Below are positions 37,301 through 46,400 of a stretch of DNA of 64,000 nucleotides, in pieces. This DNA comes from Corallium rubrum (lineage: Eukaryota > Cnidaria > Anthozoa > Scleralcyonacea > Coralliidae): the NCBI GenBank assembly GCA_964035015.1, contig OZ036002.1, positions 3,645,877 through 3,709,876 on the forward strand, read 5' to 3'. Below the pieces are notes generated by a model. It saw only the letters and a list, made by a program, of their open reading frames with translations. It was not told the origin of the DNA and did not search any database. Position 1 is the stretch's first letter. Every line of letters starts with the position of its first letter. The position numbers and the translations under genes are program-made.

Positions 37301-40300
37301 GCCTTCCTCGGTTGACACGTTTCGGAAGTGATCCGAACGGACCCGCTGGGGAAGGCCTAGCAACATTCGTAAACACTTTCACTTTACAGCTCAGTTGTTT
37401 ATTGAGGAAGAATTGTGATGTTATGACGTCCTGAGTGTTTCCCGACACTTATTATTTCCATCTGCATAAAATAATACAAGCCTACTCACCTTTGATCGAC
37501 GAATGTTCACTGTCCTAGCTTCTTATCACTAGCTTTCCTTCTGCAACCGCCAAAAGTTGAAAGTTAAACAGTTAAATTTTCATTTCGAGCTCCAATTGGA
37601 ATATATTCCATAATTTCCTTCTTTCGATCGCCAAGATCTTTGGCAAAATCTTCGCAGACGTCCTTATACTTTTTGTATAATACACTGTCGCTACGCTTGA
37701 TCCCAGGAACACTCGAAGGGCCAGAACGATTCTGGGCAGGACCTTTTTGCGAATGTTGCTGGACCTTCTCGTTTCCAGCCTCTTCCCAGTCTTCCCAAAA
37801 ACCCAAACCGACTACGCGGCCAAGCTCATAGGCTTAGAAACTAGACTAGAAGAACCATAGTTATTCAAAATATGTTCTGGAAACGCAGCCAAAATCTTCG
37901 TTCTATCTTTTTGTTCGCCTTTATGCGTTTTTGTGCACGGTCACTGAACCTAATGTATTTTAGTATAATGAACGAATTATCCAATAACAACGTTTCAGTT
38001 CAACCGTGACATTTAAGTATTATTATATGGCACAAGTTACTTCCGTTGAAATCGTGTGTTGTCATTGGCCGAGACGTGTCACGTGCCGGTCGATTATTTT
38101 CCGTAATCGACCGGTCGATTACGGATATTGTGATATTGTCAGCCATGTTGTTTGCAACTAAACAACGAAAGAAAACTGCAACAATTTTGTGAATTCAACA
38201 ACCTGATTGGGACGAGAGCAATCTGGGAGCGAGTTTAGGAGTCCGAAAGCGATGATAACAAAAGCAACAACATTGAAAACGATGAGTTTATGTCACACGC
38301 TCGAGGTCACACTAAACTGACTAAAGTACGTATCATGACAAGGTATAAATGTAAGGTTTGTTGTTTCAAAATGCCATATAATAAACTTTTTATTAACCTC
38401 GCTTGCTCGGTCTTTACAGAGAAATATCAGACCTCGGTCTTTGTGTACAAACCTCGTCCTACGGGCTCGGTCTGTACCAAAAAGACCTCGGTCCGATATT
38501 TCTCTGTAAAGACCTCGCGTTCAGTTGATAAGAAGTTAATAAACCTAAAACAAAGGATGTGCACGGTGTAGGGTACGGTTCAACATAAAATCGCAGCTCA
38601 TAGGCGCTGTGAAGTTTGCCGAGTTTCCAGACCATATCTCGATTGACTATGATAGAACATAAGCAAACGTTATATATCTTTCGTCGCAGACGGAACACAA
38701 AGGGCAAGGCCTGGATCATGCTGTCACAAAAACCTATCCGCTATAGCGTGAATGGGGCCTAATAAAATGCAGTGCAATACACGAATTTCGTACGTTACTA
38801 ACTACTTAAAAACCGAGAGTGAGGTCTTTACGGTAAAATATTAAACCGAGGTCTTGCTGTATCGACCGAGCGATAGCGAGGTTAATACGCTCAAGACCGA
38901 GGTTTAATAATTTACCGTAAAGACCGAACGGTCGAGGTTATTAAGTAGTTTATTATATGGTAGTTTATTATATGGCATTATTATTGTATTTCTTGGTCTT
39001 CGCTTCCTTTAACAGTTTAACTTCGTCAAAACACCGAACTAGCGTTATTTTCTTCTGTTTCTTTTTCGTCTGGGTACTAGAAATTACTTTTATAATGTTC
39101 ATCGTCGTCTATTTCATCTATTTTCGCCATTTTTCGGTAATAAAAGTTTCTTATTAGGATTTTTTTCTTTGTTTCCAATCTCGTTTCCAATCGTAGGAAT
39201 TAACAATTTTCATAATGCCCGTGGGCATTACGGAGAAATGTCGCCCCATCAGCAACCAATCACAGCGCGTGATTTTACCGGAAGTAATCCATGCCATATA
39301 ACAAATTTTATTAAAGGGCAACAATATATTTCCAGGTTATTCTATTTTCCGTTAAAGTCGGAAAAGTTCAATCTAAAACCGAAGAAATAATTGAAACCAG
39401 TCACTCGGTTCCACTTTTATGAACTGTCTAAGTTTGAGTTTTCGCTCCTTTTCAACGATCGGAAATCGCATAGAAAATCGGCCACTTTCATGGAGCAGTT
39501 CGCAGTCCACGTGCGTGCTGGCTCAAGTGAGTTCTGAGGACATTTGAAACTGATGAATTTGAGAAGGGTAATGGGTTCGTACATCGCGAAAATTCAACGA
39601 GTTGTCAACAAACCATATTCTATGGCAAGCCCAACCTTCGTGCTATGCGCTCGTGGAAGAATTATGGTCGAGCGACGATTTTGAGCGGAGATGTTTGACT
39701 TTGAGCTCGAGGTGTCCTCGCTCCTGTCGGCCGTGTATTGATGGCGTTTACACGCAAGATCAGAGAAGCAAGATATTCGTTGTCAATGACAATGGAGTAC
39801 CCATTCTCCTAGAAACGCGGTCATGCTTCAAGAGGACCTAAGAAGGCTTCGCTGATAAATTATTTTCTTTATCTCGAAATTTATATTTTACTTTACTTTT
39901 GCTAAGTTAGATGATAACCCTTTCAGAAGAAAATATAACTTCAAAAAGTTTAGTTGACTTTAAACGTTGACTCCCACTGAACAGCGTGTGTTGACGTCTG
40001 TCCCAAGTCGCACCACTGTTCTCCGATTTTGTTCTTTTCGAAAATCAACACCAAGATTATAGCTGTGGTCAAGGACGCAGCCAGGAATTTTGAAAGGGGG
40101 GTCGTTTTACCAAAGGGGCATGCCACCCCCGAAAATTTTTGAACTTTGGGTCTCTAAAACGACATTTCCTGCGTTCTGAGGAAACTTTTGAGCAAAATAT
40201 AAAGGTTTTAAATCACATGTTTTAACCGTGCATCCACTATTTTTAAGAAATATCTCGATGATTTCGGTCCAAATGAGATTAGACTTTCATTTTCCATTTC

Positions 40301-41125
40301 CTTTTCACATTGTTTGAGAAAATTTTTGATAATTTATAAGTGTAAATTAGTCAAAATAACGTACTGATCTTAGGCATAGTTTTCTTTCAGGGTTTTAATT
40401 GTGCTCGTGTTAGAGCAATAGAGTGTTGACTTGGTATTGTCTTGGTTCGAAGTATTATACAATCCCAATATTCAACGGCGACGATTGTACTCTACCCAAT
40501 TAAACATAACACAGTAACACACCAGACCTAAAAATGGCGATCATTACCTTGAAGGGTCACGACATTTGCATAAAACGTAAGGAGAAAACAAGATCATGTC
40601 AACTCTTGCAAATTTTATAAATTTGGAACTTCATAACTTCAAAGTTCAGTGTAAAAACGGCAAAACTCAAAGGCCCCCAAAAAGAGTAAAAGTAACTTTT
40701 GACCTCCAAAATTTCCATCGCAACCCAAAAAAGGGGGTCGATCGCCCCCTCCGCCCCCCTCTCGTTGCGCGCCTGGCTGTGGTGTGACATATGTATTGTT
40801 ATGGCAGCTGCCAGGAGCGTCTTCGATATGCCTTCGACTTGGCCATTCACTTCGCAATTTAGCAGCCGGCTGCAAGTAAGAATGACTAGCCCCTCGGTCC
40901 TTTCCTTTCATCCAATGATTCTTGCTCAAACCTTGTCATTCAACTGGCTTTCACTTTGTTGCAGGTTTCACTCACGTCATTCCATACTTCTATCCAGTAT
41001 ACCTAACAATTCTCCTCATCCACCGTTGTTTCCGCGACGAAGCCGATTGCCGCCAGAAATATGGCCGAAGTTGGGACGAGTATTGCAAGCGAGTTCCCTA
41101 CCGCATATTCCCAAACATCTTTTAA
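21034..41125 (+). CDS. LBR: Lamin B receptor / sterol C14-reductase, complete (10 exons)
   Basis: Exons 21034-21231, 21485-22126, 23414-23468, 28700-28894, 30186-30289, 30735-30854, 33342-33510, 34924-35004, 35101-35226 and 40965-41125 have GT-AG borders and phases that close exactly to 616 residues plus TAA; human LBR has 615. Residues 1-66 form a Tudor domain ([29 protein letters not shown]). Then come an RS/SP-rich basic linker ([12 protein letters not shown]) and a first membrane segment ([20 protein letters not shown]). The multi-pass ERG4/ERG24 reductase core has [40 protein letters not shown] and [17 protein letters not shown], the last fitting the family signature. Asn in RHPNYLGD and Arg in HRCFRDE match residues whose human mutations abolish sterol activity. 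The protein should sit in the inner nuclear membrane/ER, bind chromatin and lamin through its N terminus, and reduce the C14 double bond in sterol synthesis. The upstream in-frame TTG at 21019 is not needed; ATG 21034 is the natural start. A truncated tandem copy follows at 46401. Confidence 0.96.
22270..22310. repeat. (AT)n microsatellite in LBR intron 2
   Basis: About 40 bp of AT repeat follow GCAGGCAT. The matching place in the second LBR copy (about 46830) lacks it, so it arose or was lost after the duplication. Confidence 0.85.
22395..22804. mobile_element. MITE in LBR intron 2
   Basis: The left end AAAGGACCTGTTACACAGTG and the right end TGTAACAGGGCCTT are inverted. The interior repeats variants of CTTGTCTCGCAATG and TTGCAAGACAAGTTGC. 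It is absent from the same intron of the second LBR copy as far as alignment by eye goes. Confidence 0.6.
23236..23339. mobile_element. Short hairpin MITE in LBR intron 2
   Basis: TGGGTCATTCCAGAAAAGAT and its complement, followed by ACCTCCCCC and GGGGGAGGT, form an almost complete 104-bp hairpin 75 bp before exon 3. Confidence 0.7.
23632..23880. repeat. 20-bp minisatellite, array A (LBR intron 3)
   Basis: About twelve units of ACAATGTAACGTAAGGTCTC with variation at a few positions. A related 20-bp unit forms the larger array B at 33671-34540, in intron 7. Confidence 0.85.
23897..24449. mobile_element. MITE with AGGGTTCGAATTAAC ends
   Basis: AGGGTTCGAATTAACAT at the left and GTTAATTCGAGCCCT at the right are inverted. 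The same terminus appears near 30978 and 32113-32127 inside another element, and as a variant (AAGGTCCGAATTAC) near 25209. Confidence 0.55.
24450..25595. other. LBR intron 3, no exon or bounded element
   Basis: AT-rich DNA. A GAATTACCGC-type transposon end lies near 25209, followed by short repeats of AATTGTGAAGC. GAAAGAGAGCC and its neighbours near 24865-24890 form a small palindrome. No reading frame of interest. Confidence 0.4.
25596..26361. mobile_element. Long-arm foldback element with GAAGTTCG sub-repeats
   Basis: Arms of about 195-205 bp (25596-25790, 26158-26361) start TTACAGAGGATTTCACATAA and are near-perfect complements. Within the arms GAAGTTCG and CGAACTTC recur many times. The centre holds a second inverted pair (AAACATGTTTTGAAACA and complement). 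Similar GAAGTTCG-rich DNA lies at 34565-34690 in intron 7. Confidence 0.8.
26470..26733. mobile_element. Foldback MITE
   Basis: GGGAGCACGCCAGACTGACT pairs with AGTCTGCCATGCTCCC at the right. The arms run on through TTCTTCTTTGTTCG, ATTCCTTCAT and CGTATCGCAGGCG and their complements, making about 264 bp almost fully palindromic. Confidence 0.75.
27079..27623. mobile_element. MITE with AAAGGGTATTG ends
   Basis: Arms of about 150 bp start AAAGGGTATTGGCAATAAAA, contain AAATGGTATAAGAAGACC and end near AGCGTGCTGTTGTCCGCCAT; the right side is the complement. It lies in LBR intron 3. Confidence 0.75.
29086..29498. mobile_element. hAT-like MITE with ATCGGC subterminal repeats
   Basis: TGGAGGTGAGC at the left and GCTCACCTCTA at the right are inverted. 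TTGTTTTG is duplicated exactly on both sides (29078-29085, 29499-29506). ATCGGC/GCCGAT hexamers crowd both ends, as transposase-binding subterminal repeats do in hAT elements. It lies in intron 4 of LBR copy 1; no counterpart was seen in intron 4 of the second copy. Confidence 0.8.
29934..29995. repeat. (TCC)n microsatellite
   Basis: About twenty perfect CCT/TCC units in LBR intron 4. Confidence 0.95.
30327..30631. mobile_element. MITE with 9-bp target duplication (MULE-like)
   Basis: Arms of about 65 bp begin TACCCTGCGAGTCAGAGC and end with the complement. GTTTTCTAC is duplicated exactly at 30318-30326 and 30632-30640. Nine-base duplications are typical of Mutator-like elements. It lies in LBR intron 5. 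Confidence 0.8.
30891..32394. mobile_element. TA-flanked 1.5-kb non-autonomous element with known empty site
   Basis: Inverted ends CAGTCAAACGGGATG and, at the right, the complement of CAGTCAAACCAGGTA; similarity goes on for about 60 bp (CTTGC, GCAACATTGCAATG). TA flanks both sides (30889-30890, 32395-32396). The second LBR copy reads straight through this place (AAGTTTAACCCACTG at 56881), an undisturbed target with a single TA. Nested inverted repeats occur inside (for example 30978 and 32127; 31570 and 31920). No transposase frame. Confidence 0.85.
32438..32473. repeat. Single unit resembling the right-end minisatellite
   Basis: GTCTAACACCAGACTATTTT lies here once, just after TTTTACTCG. 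It sits in intron 6 of LBR copy 1, after a stretch (TGCTACCTGAGCTAGCCA) that also occurs in intron 6 of copy 2 (56893) upstream of the large array. Confidence 0.8.
32522..32710. mobile_element. Hairpin MITE, CTCCATCGAGTTATGGA family, copy 1
   Basis: AAGAAATGGCTCATGGTTTA and its complement bound a nearly complete 189-bp palindrome that includes GCTCCATCGAGTTATGGATG. Related copies lie at 36969-37085; short single arms lie at 32970 and 37173, each followed by AGCCAATCA and a TATGTTAT end. Confidence 0.75.
33671..34540. repeat. 20-bp minisatellite, array B (LBR intron 7)
   Basis: About 43 units of ACAATGTAGCGTAACGTCTT, with drift at both ends. It directly follows a small inverted-repeat element (about 33566-33675, ends CTTGAAATTT/AAATTTCAAG). 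It is related to array A. Confidence 0.9.
35380..36310. other. LBR intron 9: GGCTGGAAA-rich region, probable element
   Basis: Near the left CCTAGGCTCGATTTCCAG is repeated three times in tandem (35404-35462). Near the right (36240-36270) lies the reverse counterpart GGCTGGAAACCGAGCC. Together they suggest a roughly 0.9-kb inverted-repeat element, but its exact ends are not clear. Confidence 0.45.
36969..37085. mobile_element. Hairpin MITE, CTCCATCGAGTTATGGA family, copy 2
   Basis: TCCATCGAGTTATGGATGCA is inverted around a short loop, like 32522-32710 but with a shorter centre. Confidence 0.7.
37286..37848. mobile_element. MITE with 9-bp target duplication (MULE-like)
   Basis: Ends TAGCCTAGTTTCTAGGCC and GGCTTAGAAACTAGACTA are inverted. 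GAAGAACCA is duplicated at 37277-37285 and 37849-37857. The interior has a minus-strand open frame (37564-37806), not recognised as a transposase. Confidence 0.75.
38023..38381. mobile_element. MITE with TTATATGGCA ends, copy 1
   Basis: TTATATGGCA and TGCCATATAA bound 359 bp. A palindromic stretch around AATCGACCGGTCGATT is inside. A related element is at 38968-39301; the subterminal ACTTCCG motif is shared. Confidence 0.6.
38393..38530. mobile_element. Hairpin MITE, GGTCTTTACAGAGAAATAT type
   Basis: CGGTCTTTACAGAGAAATAT pairs with ATATTTCTCTGTAAAGACC. Similar hairpins built around a GAGGTC/GACCTC theme are at 38810-38945 and 50765-50902. Confidence 0.65.
38810..38945. mobile_element. Hairpin MITE related to 38393-38530
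   Basis: GAGGTCTTTACGGTAAAATA pairs with TTTACCGTAAAGACC, with AACCGAGGTC repeated in the stem. Confidence 0.6.
38968..39301. mobile_element. MITE with TTATATGGCA ends, copy 2
   Basis: TTATATGGCA and TGCCATATAA bound 334 bp. The right end shares CGGAAGTAA with the left end of copy 1 in opposite sense. Confidence 0.6.
40079..40785. mobile_element. Probable hAT-like element with shared G-run module
   Basis: CAGCCAGGAATTTTGAAAGG at the left and CGTTGCGCGCCTGGCTG at the right give inverted CAGCCAGG ends. Next to the left end sits the shared module (GGGGCATGCCACCCCCG, TTTTTGAA, ACGACATTTCCTGCGTTCTG). No clear 8-bp duplication remains. It lies about 180 bp before the last LBR exon. Confidence 0.55.
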
Positions 41126-41179
41126 CACATTCCAGAACGTTCTCACAGGGTTTTTGTTCCCATTATTCTTTTGTTTACA

Positions 41180-41345
41180 CGTGACGTCATGCCGTGTGAC
41201 ATCATAACTTGTGACGTCATACCGCATGACGTCACTATATGACGTCGTCATGTACAACGTAGCACGTGGCGTCAGCGTGTATAATAACATTGTAGCACGT
41301 GACGTCATTTCGTGCGACGTCATGGTACGTGACATCACGATCGTC
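41180..41345. repeat. Cluster of TGACGTCA (CRE-like) sites behind LBR
   Basis: Four perfect TGACGTCA palindromes and about five one-base variants (TGACATCA, TGACGTCG, GGCGTCA, CGACGTCA) fall within 165 bp starting 55 bp after the LBR stop codon. The phrases ACGTGACGTCAT and ATAC/GCCG spacers recur, so it may be a decayed minisatellite. TGACGTCA is the CREB/ATF consensus. Confidence 0.65.
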
Positions 41346-41594
41346 GGCATTCCAGTTTGATTCCCATCTCCTGGTCCGGCGTTGTTTTAAACATTTTTTT
41401 TTAATTAGGATGCTTTTTCCAGTCGGTTTCAGGTTACTTTTGACGCGCGTGTTCCCAACCATATTTGGGAGTTGACGAACTGGGGGCAAGCAAAAGACTT
41501 CCGTTTCGAAAATGTCAACCAAGTTCGACGTGAATATTCGCAGTTCGTTGATTTGCGTGATTCACAGTTCAAATGATGAATACATGCGTTCTCA

Positions 41595-41993
41595 GGGGCC
41601 GTTTACATGAATCCGGATTGAAATCCAGATTGAGTTTCAATCCGGATTGAATTAGCGAACTCATTCGTGTTTACATGGGAATTGGGTTTCTGGATTGAAA
41701 TCCGCCTGTCTCCTGAAATCCGTAAATATTAGAAAACACGCATGCATTGTTTGTTCTAGTCCTCTCTGTCACGTTTTCATTCCAGAATGAAACTCGCACC
41801 GCGTTTACATGATTCCGGAACGAAACTTCAAACCGGAATGAGATTTCAATCCGGAATGAGAAACGGATTGAACTCAATCCGGAATGAGCAAATCTCAAAC
41901 CGGATTCATGTAAACAGAAAAAAGGGGTTTGATCAGAAGCGGAATGAGTTCAATCCGGATTGAAACTCAATCCGGATTCATGTTAACGGCCCC
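41595..41993. mobile_element. MITE with GGGGCCGTTTACATGAATCC ends
   Basis: Inverted ends of about 50 bp; TCA adjoins both (41592-41594, 41994-41996), a three-base duplication as in PIF/Harbinger-type elements. AATCCGGATTGA and AATCCGGAATGA repeat throughout. Confidence 0.75.
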
Positions 41994-41999
41994 TCAGTT

Positions 42000-42887
42000 T
42001 CTCAATATATTGTCTTTTTCTCGGGATATTCAGGTTTGTGAAACATGTAAATTAGGTGCCTTGTGAAGTCATTTACTCACACAGACAAATATTTTATTGT
42101 ACCCCATTAAAAAAAACAATTTTAAAGTGTGTTTTACATAGTTTAGGTACTGACTACCTGTAATAACCATAAGGGCTAAAAATATGAGTAAATGAGATTA
42201 ACAAAATGACTAATATCTAAGGAAGAAATAATTCAAACTTTGTACAAATATAGTTATTATAAAAGTACACTCCACTGTGCGCATCATGTTGTTGCTACGG
42301 AAACCGTTTAGAAACACGAGCCTTTTTACTAAAAAATTAAAATATGAATTTTATGTTTCTTTTCAAAAGAATATGATGATTGAAGCATTCGAAATACAAT
42401 AGCTGTGTGTCTACAGATATTCATGTCAATGTATTGCAGTAAAAATTTTATGAAGAATAAATAAACCTTTTTGTTTTATAAATGGAAGGCGCCTGTTTGC
42501 ATCAAAACAACATGGGAACGTTCGAGTGTATTTTCCCAATAACTATTGTGCAAAGTTTGAATTATTTCTAAAATCATATTTAGCCCGTATGAGTAAATGG
42601 ACGTCACGAGGCACTCAATTTACCTGTTTCCGAAACCTGAATATCTTGAGAAAGAGAGTTAAGAGACAATATATTGAGAAACTGGAAACGCCCGTATTCA
42701 TCATTTGGAAATTATATTTTACTGAAATCAGTTAGATACACAATTTTCTCGTCATAGTGCCACTTTAAGATGACATCAAGACATGAAACCGATTTCGCTA
42801 ATTTTTATTAGTTGTTTTAAACCAAAGGGTTTTTTTATCATTTTTTTATCTCATGTAAATATACTTGTAATCTATTTCTGATTTACT
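42000..42887. other. Intergenic AT-rich sequence
   Basis: No gene. An AATAAATAAA signal at about 42456 is a possible but distant LBR polyadenylation site (1.3 kb after the stop). A short open frame at 42526-42735 has no recognisable domain. Confidence 0.35.
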
Positions 42888-43195
42888 ACGGTTCCGAATT
42901 GAGCGTGGACACGCGTAATTTGAAGACACGTTTCACGTGGGAAACTAACATGTTGCTAAGCGGAAACTTAACGTTCCCAATGCCAAACGGCATTGTTTCT
43001 TCGTGCAAACGTCGCGTTGTGGGGTTTGTCGGCGTAATGCCGATTGGAAATCTTAGCTTCACTTGACGAAGATTTAATTGTGTATAAAGATGAGTTTCAA
43101 ATCGAAACTTCGCAGTTTCCGCTTAGCAACATGTTAGTTTCCCGCGTGAAACGTGTGTCGTCAAATTACGCGTGTCCACGATCAATCGGAACCGT
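42888..43195. mobile_element. Foldback MITE with ACGGTTCCGAATTGAGCG ends
   Basis: Arms of about 80 bp contain GTGGACACGCGTAATTTGA, CGTTTCACGTGGGAAAC and ATGTTGCTAAGCGGAAAC and their complements. Total about 308 bp. Confidence 0.75.
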
Positions 43196-44265
43196 TAGTA
43201 TTGTCAATTTTATTTGTTAAAACTACGATTAAAACACCATTTTAAAACATATTTTAAAACAATCGTATAGGATACTATTTTGTGTATAAGTGTAGTTAAC
43301 TTATAGCATTGGGCTTCAACCGTTTTTTGGCTATAATCGAGTTGCCCAATTTTTATGAGACTCGAAATTTGGTTAAAAAAACGTTTGGAGTGTAAGACAT
43401 GAAATTAATAAAAGTAACGTCCATATATCTGTTTTCTCGTGTCATAATATGCTGGACACACAATTATCATCACCAACCCCATCACCATCCACCACCATCC
43501 ACCCCACCACTCACCAATGGTCCTCCTACAGCCGCTACTAGCATCACAGAGTTGGCAAAATATTGCAACATTCTTTATACATAGCATGATTTTAATTTTG
43601 ACTTGTTGGCCTTGTGTTGTCTTATTTAATTTATCCCTCGTATATGCCGTATATATGCCATGTATCGGCTGGTTTAATTTCCCCCTGGATATATACGATG
43701 TATCGGCTAATTTAACCATATGGATATATGCCATGTATCGGCTAGTTTATCTCGTGCCGTTTGCTTCCCGTCCTTGCCCATACCTAGTTACCCAAGCACA
43801 AAATTGTTGCTAAGGAAAAGGTTCATGTTATCAACCATTGTAGCAACCGCTGACCGGTTAATATCAATTATTCGTTACCAGGCCCCGCATCACATCGATC
43901 AGCTATAAGCGCGCCCTGGTCCCCCCGCCGTTCTAAAGCACGCGCGTATTGGTTGAGACTGGTAGGGCGTTTATATGGCGCCCTGTCCCTACCCCACGAC
44001 GCGAGATAACCCGACTGAGAACTCATTCTGTGCACGAAGCAACTCGAGCTGCAAGTTCTCGCACAATTTCCATTGTATTTTCACCAAACGCAGCTCATTG
44101 CGGCTGATGGAGCACTTCGAGGTGTTTGGTGTATAAATCCTGTTATAAAATAACATGTTTACTACGCGAGCCCTGATTGGTCAATTGCTGTGTTTGGATC
44201 AGAGTATCCACGGAAAATTCCCGCCAAAACGATTTTTTGAAAATGTCACTTGTGATCATTTTATA
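43196..44265. other. Intergenic sequence with CACCATC simple repeat and ATATGCC repeats
   Basis: At 43465-43510 a CACCATC/CACC-rich run. At 43640-43750 three spaced copies of ATATATGCCATGTATCGGCT-like text, a decayed tandem repeat of about 50 bp. Open frames on both strands (43405-43813) are explained by these repeats. No gene recognised. Confidence 0.45.
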
Positions 44266-44455
44266 AAAGAAATACCAAATGGTTTTTTCCGTGTTTGGAG
44301 ACTCTTATTCAAACATTTGGGAAATTGCTCGACTTTTGAAAAGCTAAAAACACTCGCCTACGGCTCATGTTTTATTACGCTTTTCTCCAGTCTCGCAATT
44401 TCCCACGTGTTTGGATCAGAGTATCCAAACACGGAAAACCATTTGGTATTTCTTT
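44266..44455. mobile_element. Foldback MITE
   Basis: AAAGAAATACCAAATGGTTT and its complement form the ends, continuing through CCGTGTTTGGA. About 190 bp, AT-rich centre. Confidence 0.65.
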
Positions 44456-44480
44456 AATGAAGCACTCTTCTGAGTATTGG

Positions 44481-45172
44481 ATATAGAGGCTTTGCATGCT
44501 GACGTGACCAATTTAATTTTTTTTATATCTTGATAAAATCTCTTGAAAACGTTAAAATCTTAAAGAACATAGCAAGATAAACAATTTTATTTATTTTGAA
44601 TTTTGCATAATTAATTTTTGAATAAATTATGACGTATGCAAATAATTAATTAAGAAAATTTACATAGCTTGTCATTCCCTTTGATTTTGATATAGATTTG
44701 TAATAAAACTGTAAAATGGTCTTTTTCTTTATTATCTTTTAGATTAGTTACTAATCAAGACCAATTAAGTAAAAAATCTCAGAGTTTTTTAGATTTTAGT
44801 TATGGCGGCCATCTTGAAAGGCAGAAATTGCCTTTCAAGATGGCCGCCATAACTAAAATTTAAAAAACTCCTGGAATTTTTATTTGAATGGTCTTGATTA
44901 GTTACTAATCTAAAAGATAATAACGAAAACGACCATTTTTCAGTTTTATTACAAATCTATATCAAAATCAAAGAGAATGACAAGTTATGTAAATTTTCTG
45001 ACGTGATTATTTGCATACGTCATAATTTATTCAAAAATTAATTATGCAAAATTCAAAATAAGTAAAATTGTTTATCTTGCTGTGTTCTTTAAGATTTTAA
45101 GGTTTTCACGAGATTTTATCAAGATTTAAAAAAATTTTACATTGGTCACGTCAGCATGCAAAGCCTCTCTAT
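44481..45172. mobile_element. Near-perfect 690-bp palindrome
   Basis: The left arm (ATATAGAGGCTTTGCATGCT...) and right arm (...AGCATGCAAAGCCTCTCTAT) are complements along about 340 bp each. The centre at about 44826 (CTTGAAAGGCAGAAATTGCC) has almost no loop, and GATGGCCGCCAT motifs lie on both sides of it. Foldback transposon or large MITE with arms reaching the centre. Confidence 0.85.
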
Positions 45173-46400
45173 ACCATTTCAAACAAATCGGTATATTAAA
45201 CACGGAGCGACTGCATAAGTACTGGCTGAGGTACTCAGCCAATCCTGCCCAAACGCATCTGATTGGTCCACACAGCCAAAATTACTTCCGGCCTTACAGA
45301 GGAACTTTGGCTAAGACCCTGCTAAGACTGAAGAGTGGAGCTTTTGTGACTTGTGAGACTTGTTTACTCTTTTTAAATTAAACTTGCCACTTTCCAAACG
45401 TCGAATTTGTCTTTTTCAAGTGTAACACATCATTTTGAGTAGAAAGACGGAAAAATTACGCTTCCAATACGTCGAAACAAAACTAAGGTGAGGAAAAACC
45501 GTACGAAAAAGACCAAGCGTCTCACCATTTTTCTTGTTGAATGCAGATGATGTCTGTATTCTTTGGTTATTCATTCATATCTTCCGTCCTTGTAATTATA
45601 AGACCCTTTTATATACACCAAGAATGTTGATAATGAATATCTCCATGTAGATGTCTGAACATCATCTCACTTTTCAACGATGACAACTTTGTTTTTGCAC
45701 GACCGACAGTACATGTTGTCTGGAAAGCCAGACAAATGACTACTAAAAAGTTCTCAATTTGTGATATATTGACTTGCAAAGTTCATACAATAAACTATTT
45801 ATTGTCTTCGTTTAAATGGTCTGTTTTAGTTAAATATCAAAGTACTGTCTTTTATGTGGAACTCTATTTTAAAAAACGGCGAAAGACAAAGCAGCTCAAC
45901 GTGACCTTCAAACATCGTTTGAAAGCAAGGTCATAATATAAGCTTATATATTTTACAAATTCATTGACCAAATAAATCTAATCACTTCAGAATTGTTTTT
46001 ATCTAAGACTCTTATGCTTCTCTTTACAATTTACATGGTAATTGAAAGGTAAAAAGGTTATAAATAAAAGATAATTCTCAAAACTTCACCAGCTCACTGA
46101 CTCGTTGTTGACTTGACTGTTGACATTTCAAACTGTCAGTGCGTAGCCGGGGGGGGGCTCCCTTTTATGCGCTCGCTCCGTGTTTAAAGCCTTGTTTTGA
46201 TTGGTTTATTTAACTTGTTATAAGGTTACGTAGGCCCGCAAGGACGAGAGGGCTAATTTCCCGGGGGCACTTAACAAAAGTTGACCCCCTTTGCTGTGTT
46301 TACTGTCGAAAACTGTCGCTTCCTATAAGGCTATATTGGCTATTGAACTCGCACGCTCTTCGCACGAAGTCTCTCGCACTCGGTAGTCTCTCTTGCAGGA
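45173..46400. other. Region upstream of the truncated LBR copy
   Basis: No Tudor or RS-linker exon could be found here, although it is where one would be expected if copy 2 were full length. A GGGGGGG run (46149) and a TATAAGGCTATATTGG stretch (about 46325-46340) occur, and TCTCTCTTGCAG directly precedes the ATG at 46401. That last sequence could be a splice acceptor or part of a new 5' UTR. Confidence 0.45.

Larger units (their letters stand above)
37858..38650. mobile_element. MITE with CATAGTCAATCGAG ends, copy 2, interrupted
   Basis: The left (37858-38021) and right (38534-38650) parts match the MITE at 5846-6142, including GTGCACGGT, ATTTTAGTATAATGAACGAA and AACCTAAAACAAAGGATGTG. Two other elements sit between them (38023-38381 and about 38393-38530). 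Copy 1 shows the uninterrupted form. Confidence 0.75.

Noticed and set aside
39602-39841. 79-codon open frame in LBR intron 9
   Set aside because: No recognisable domain, not flanked by consistent splice sites, and the LBR frame closes without it.
41003-41522. Minus-strand frames opposite the last LBR exon and the TGACGTCA cluster
   Set aside because: They overlap the coding exon and the repeat cluster; composition follows the motif repeats.
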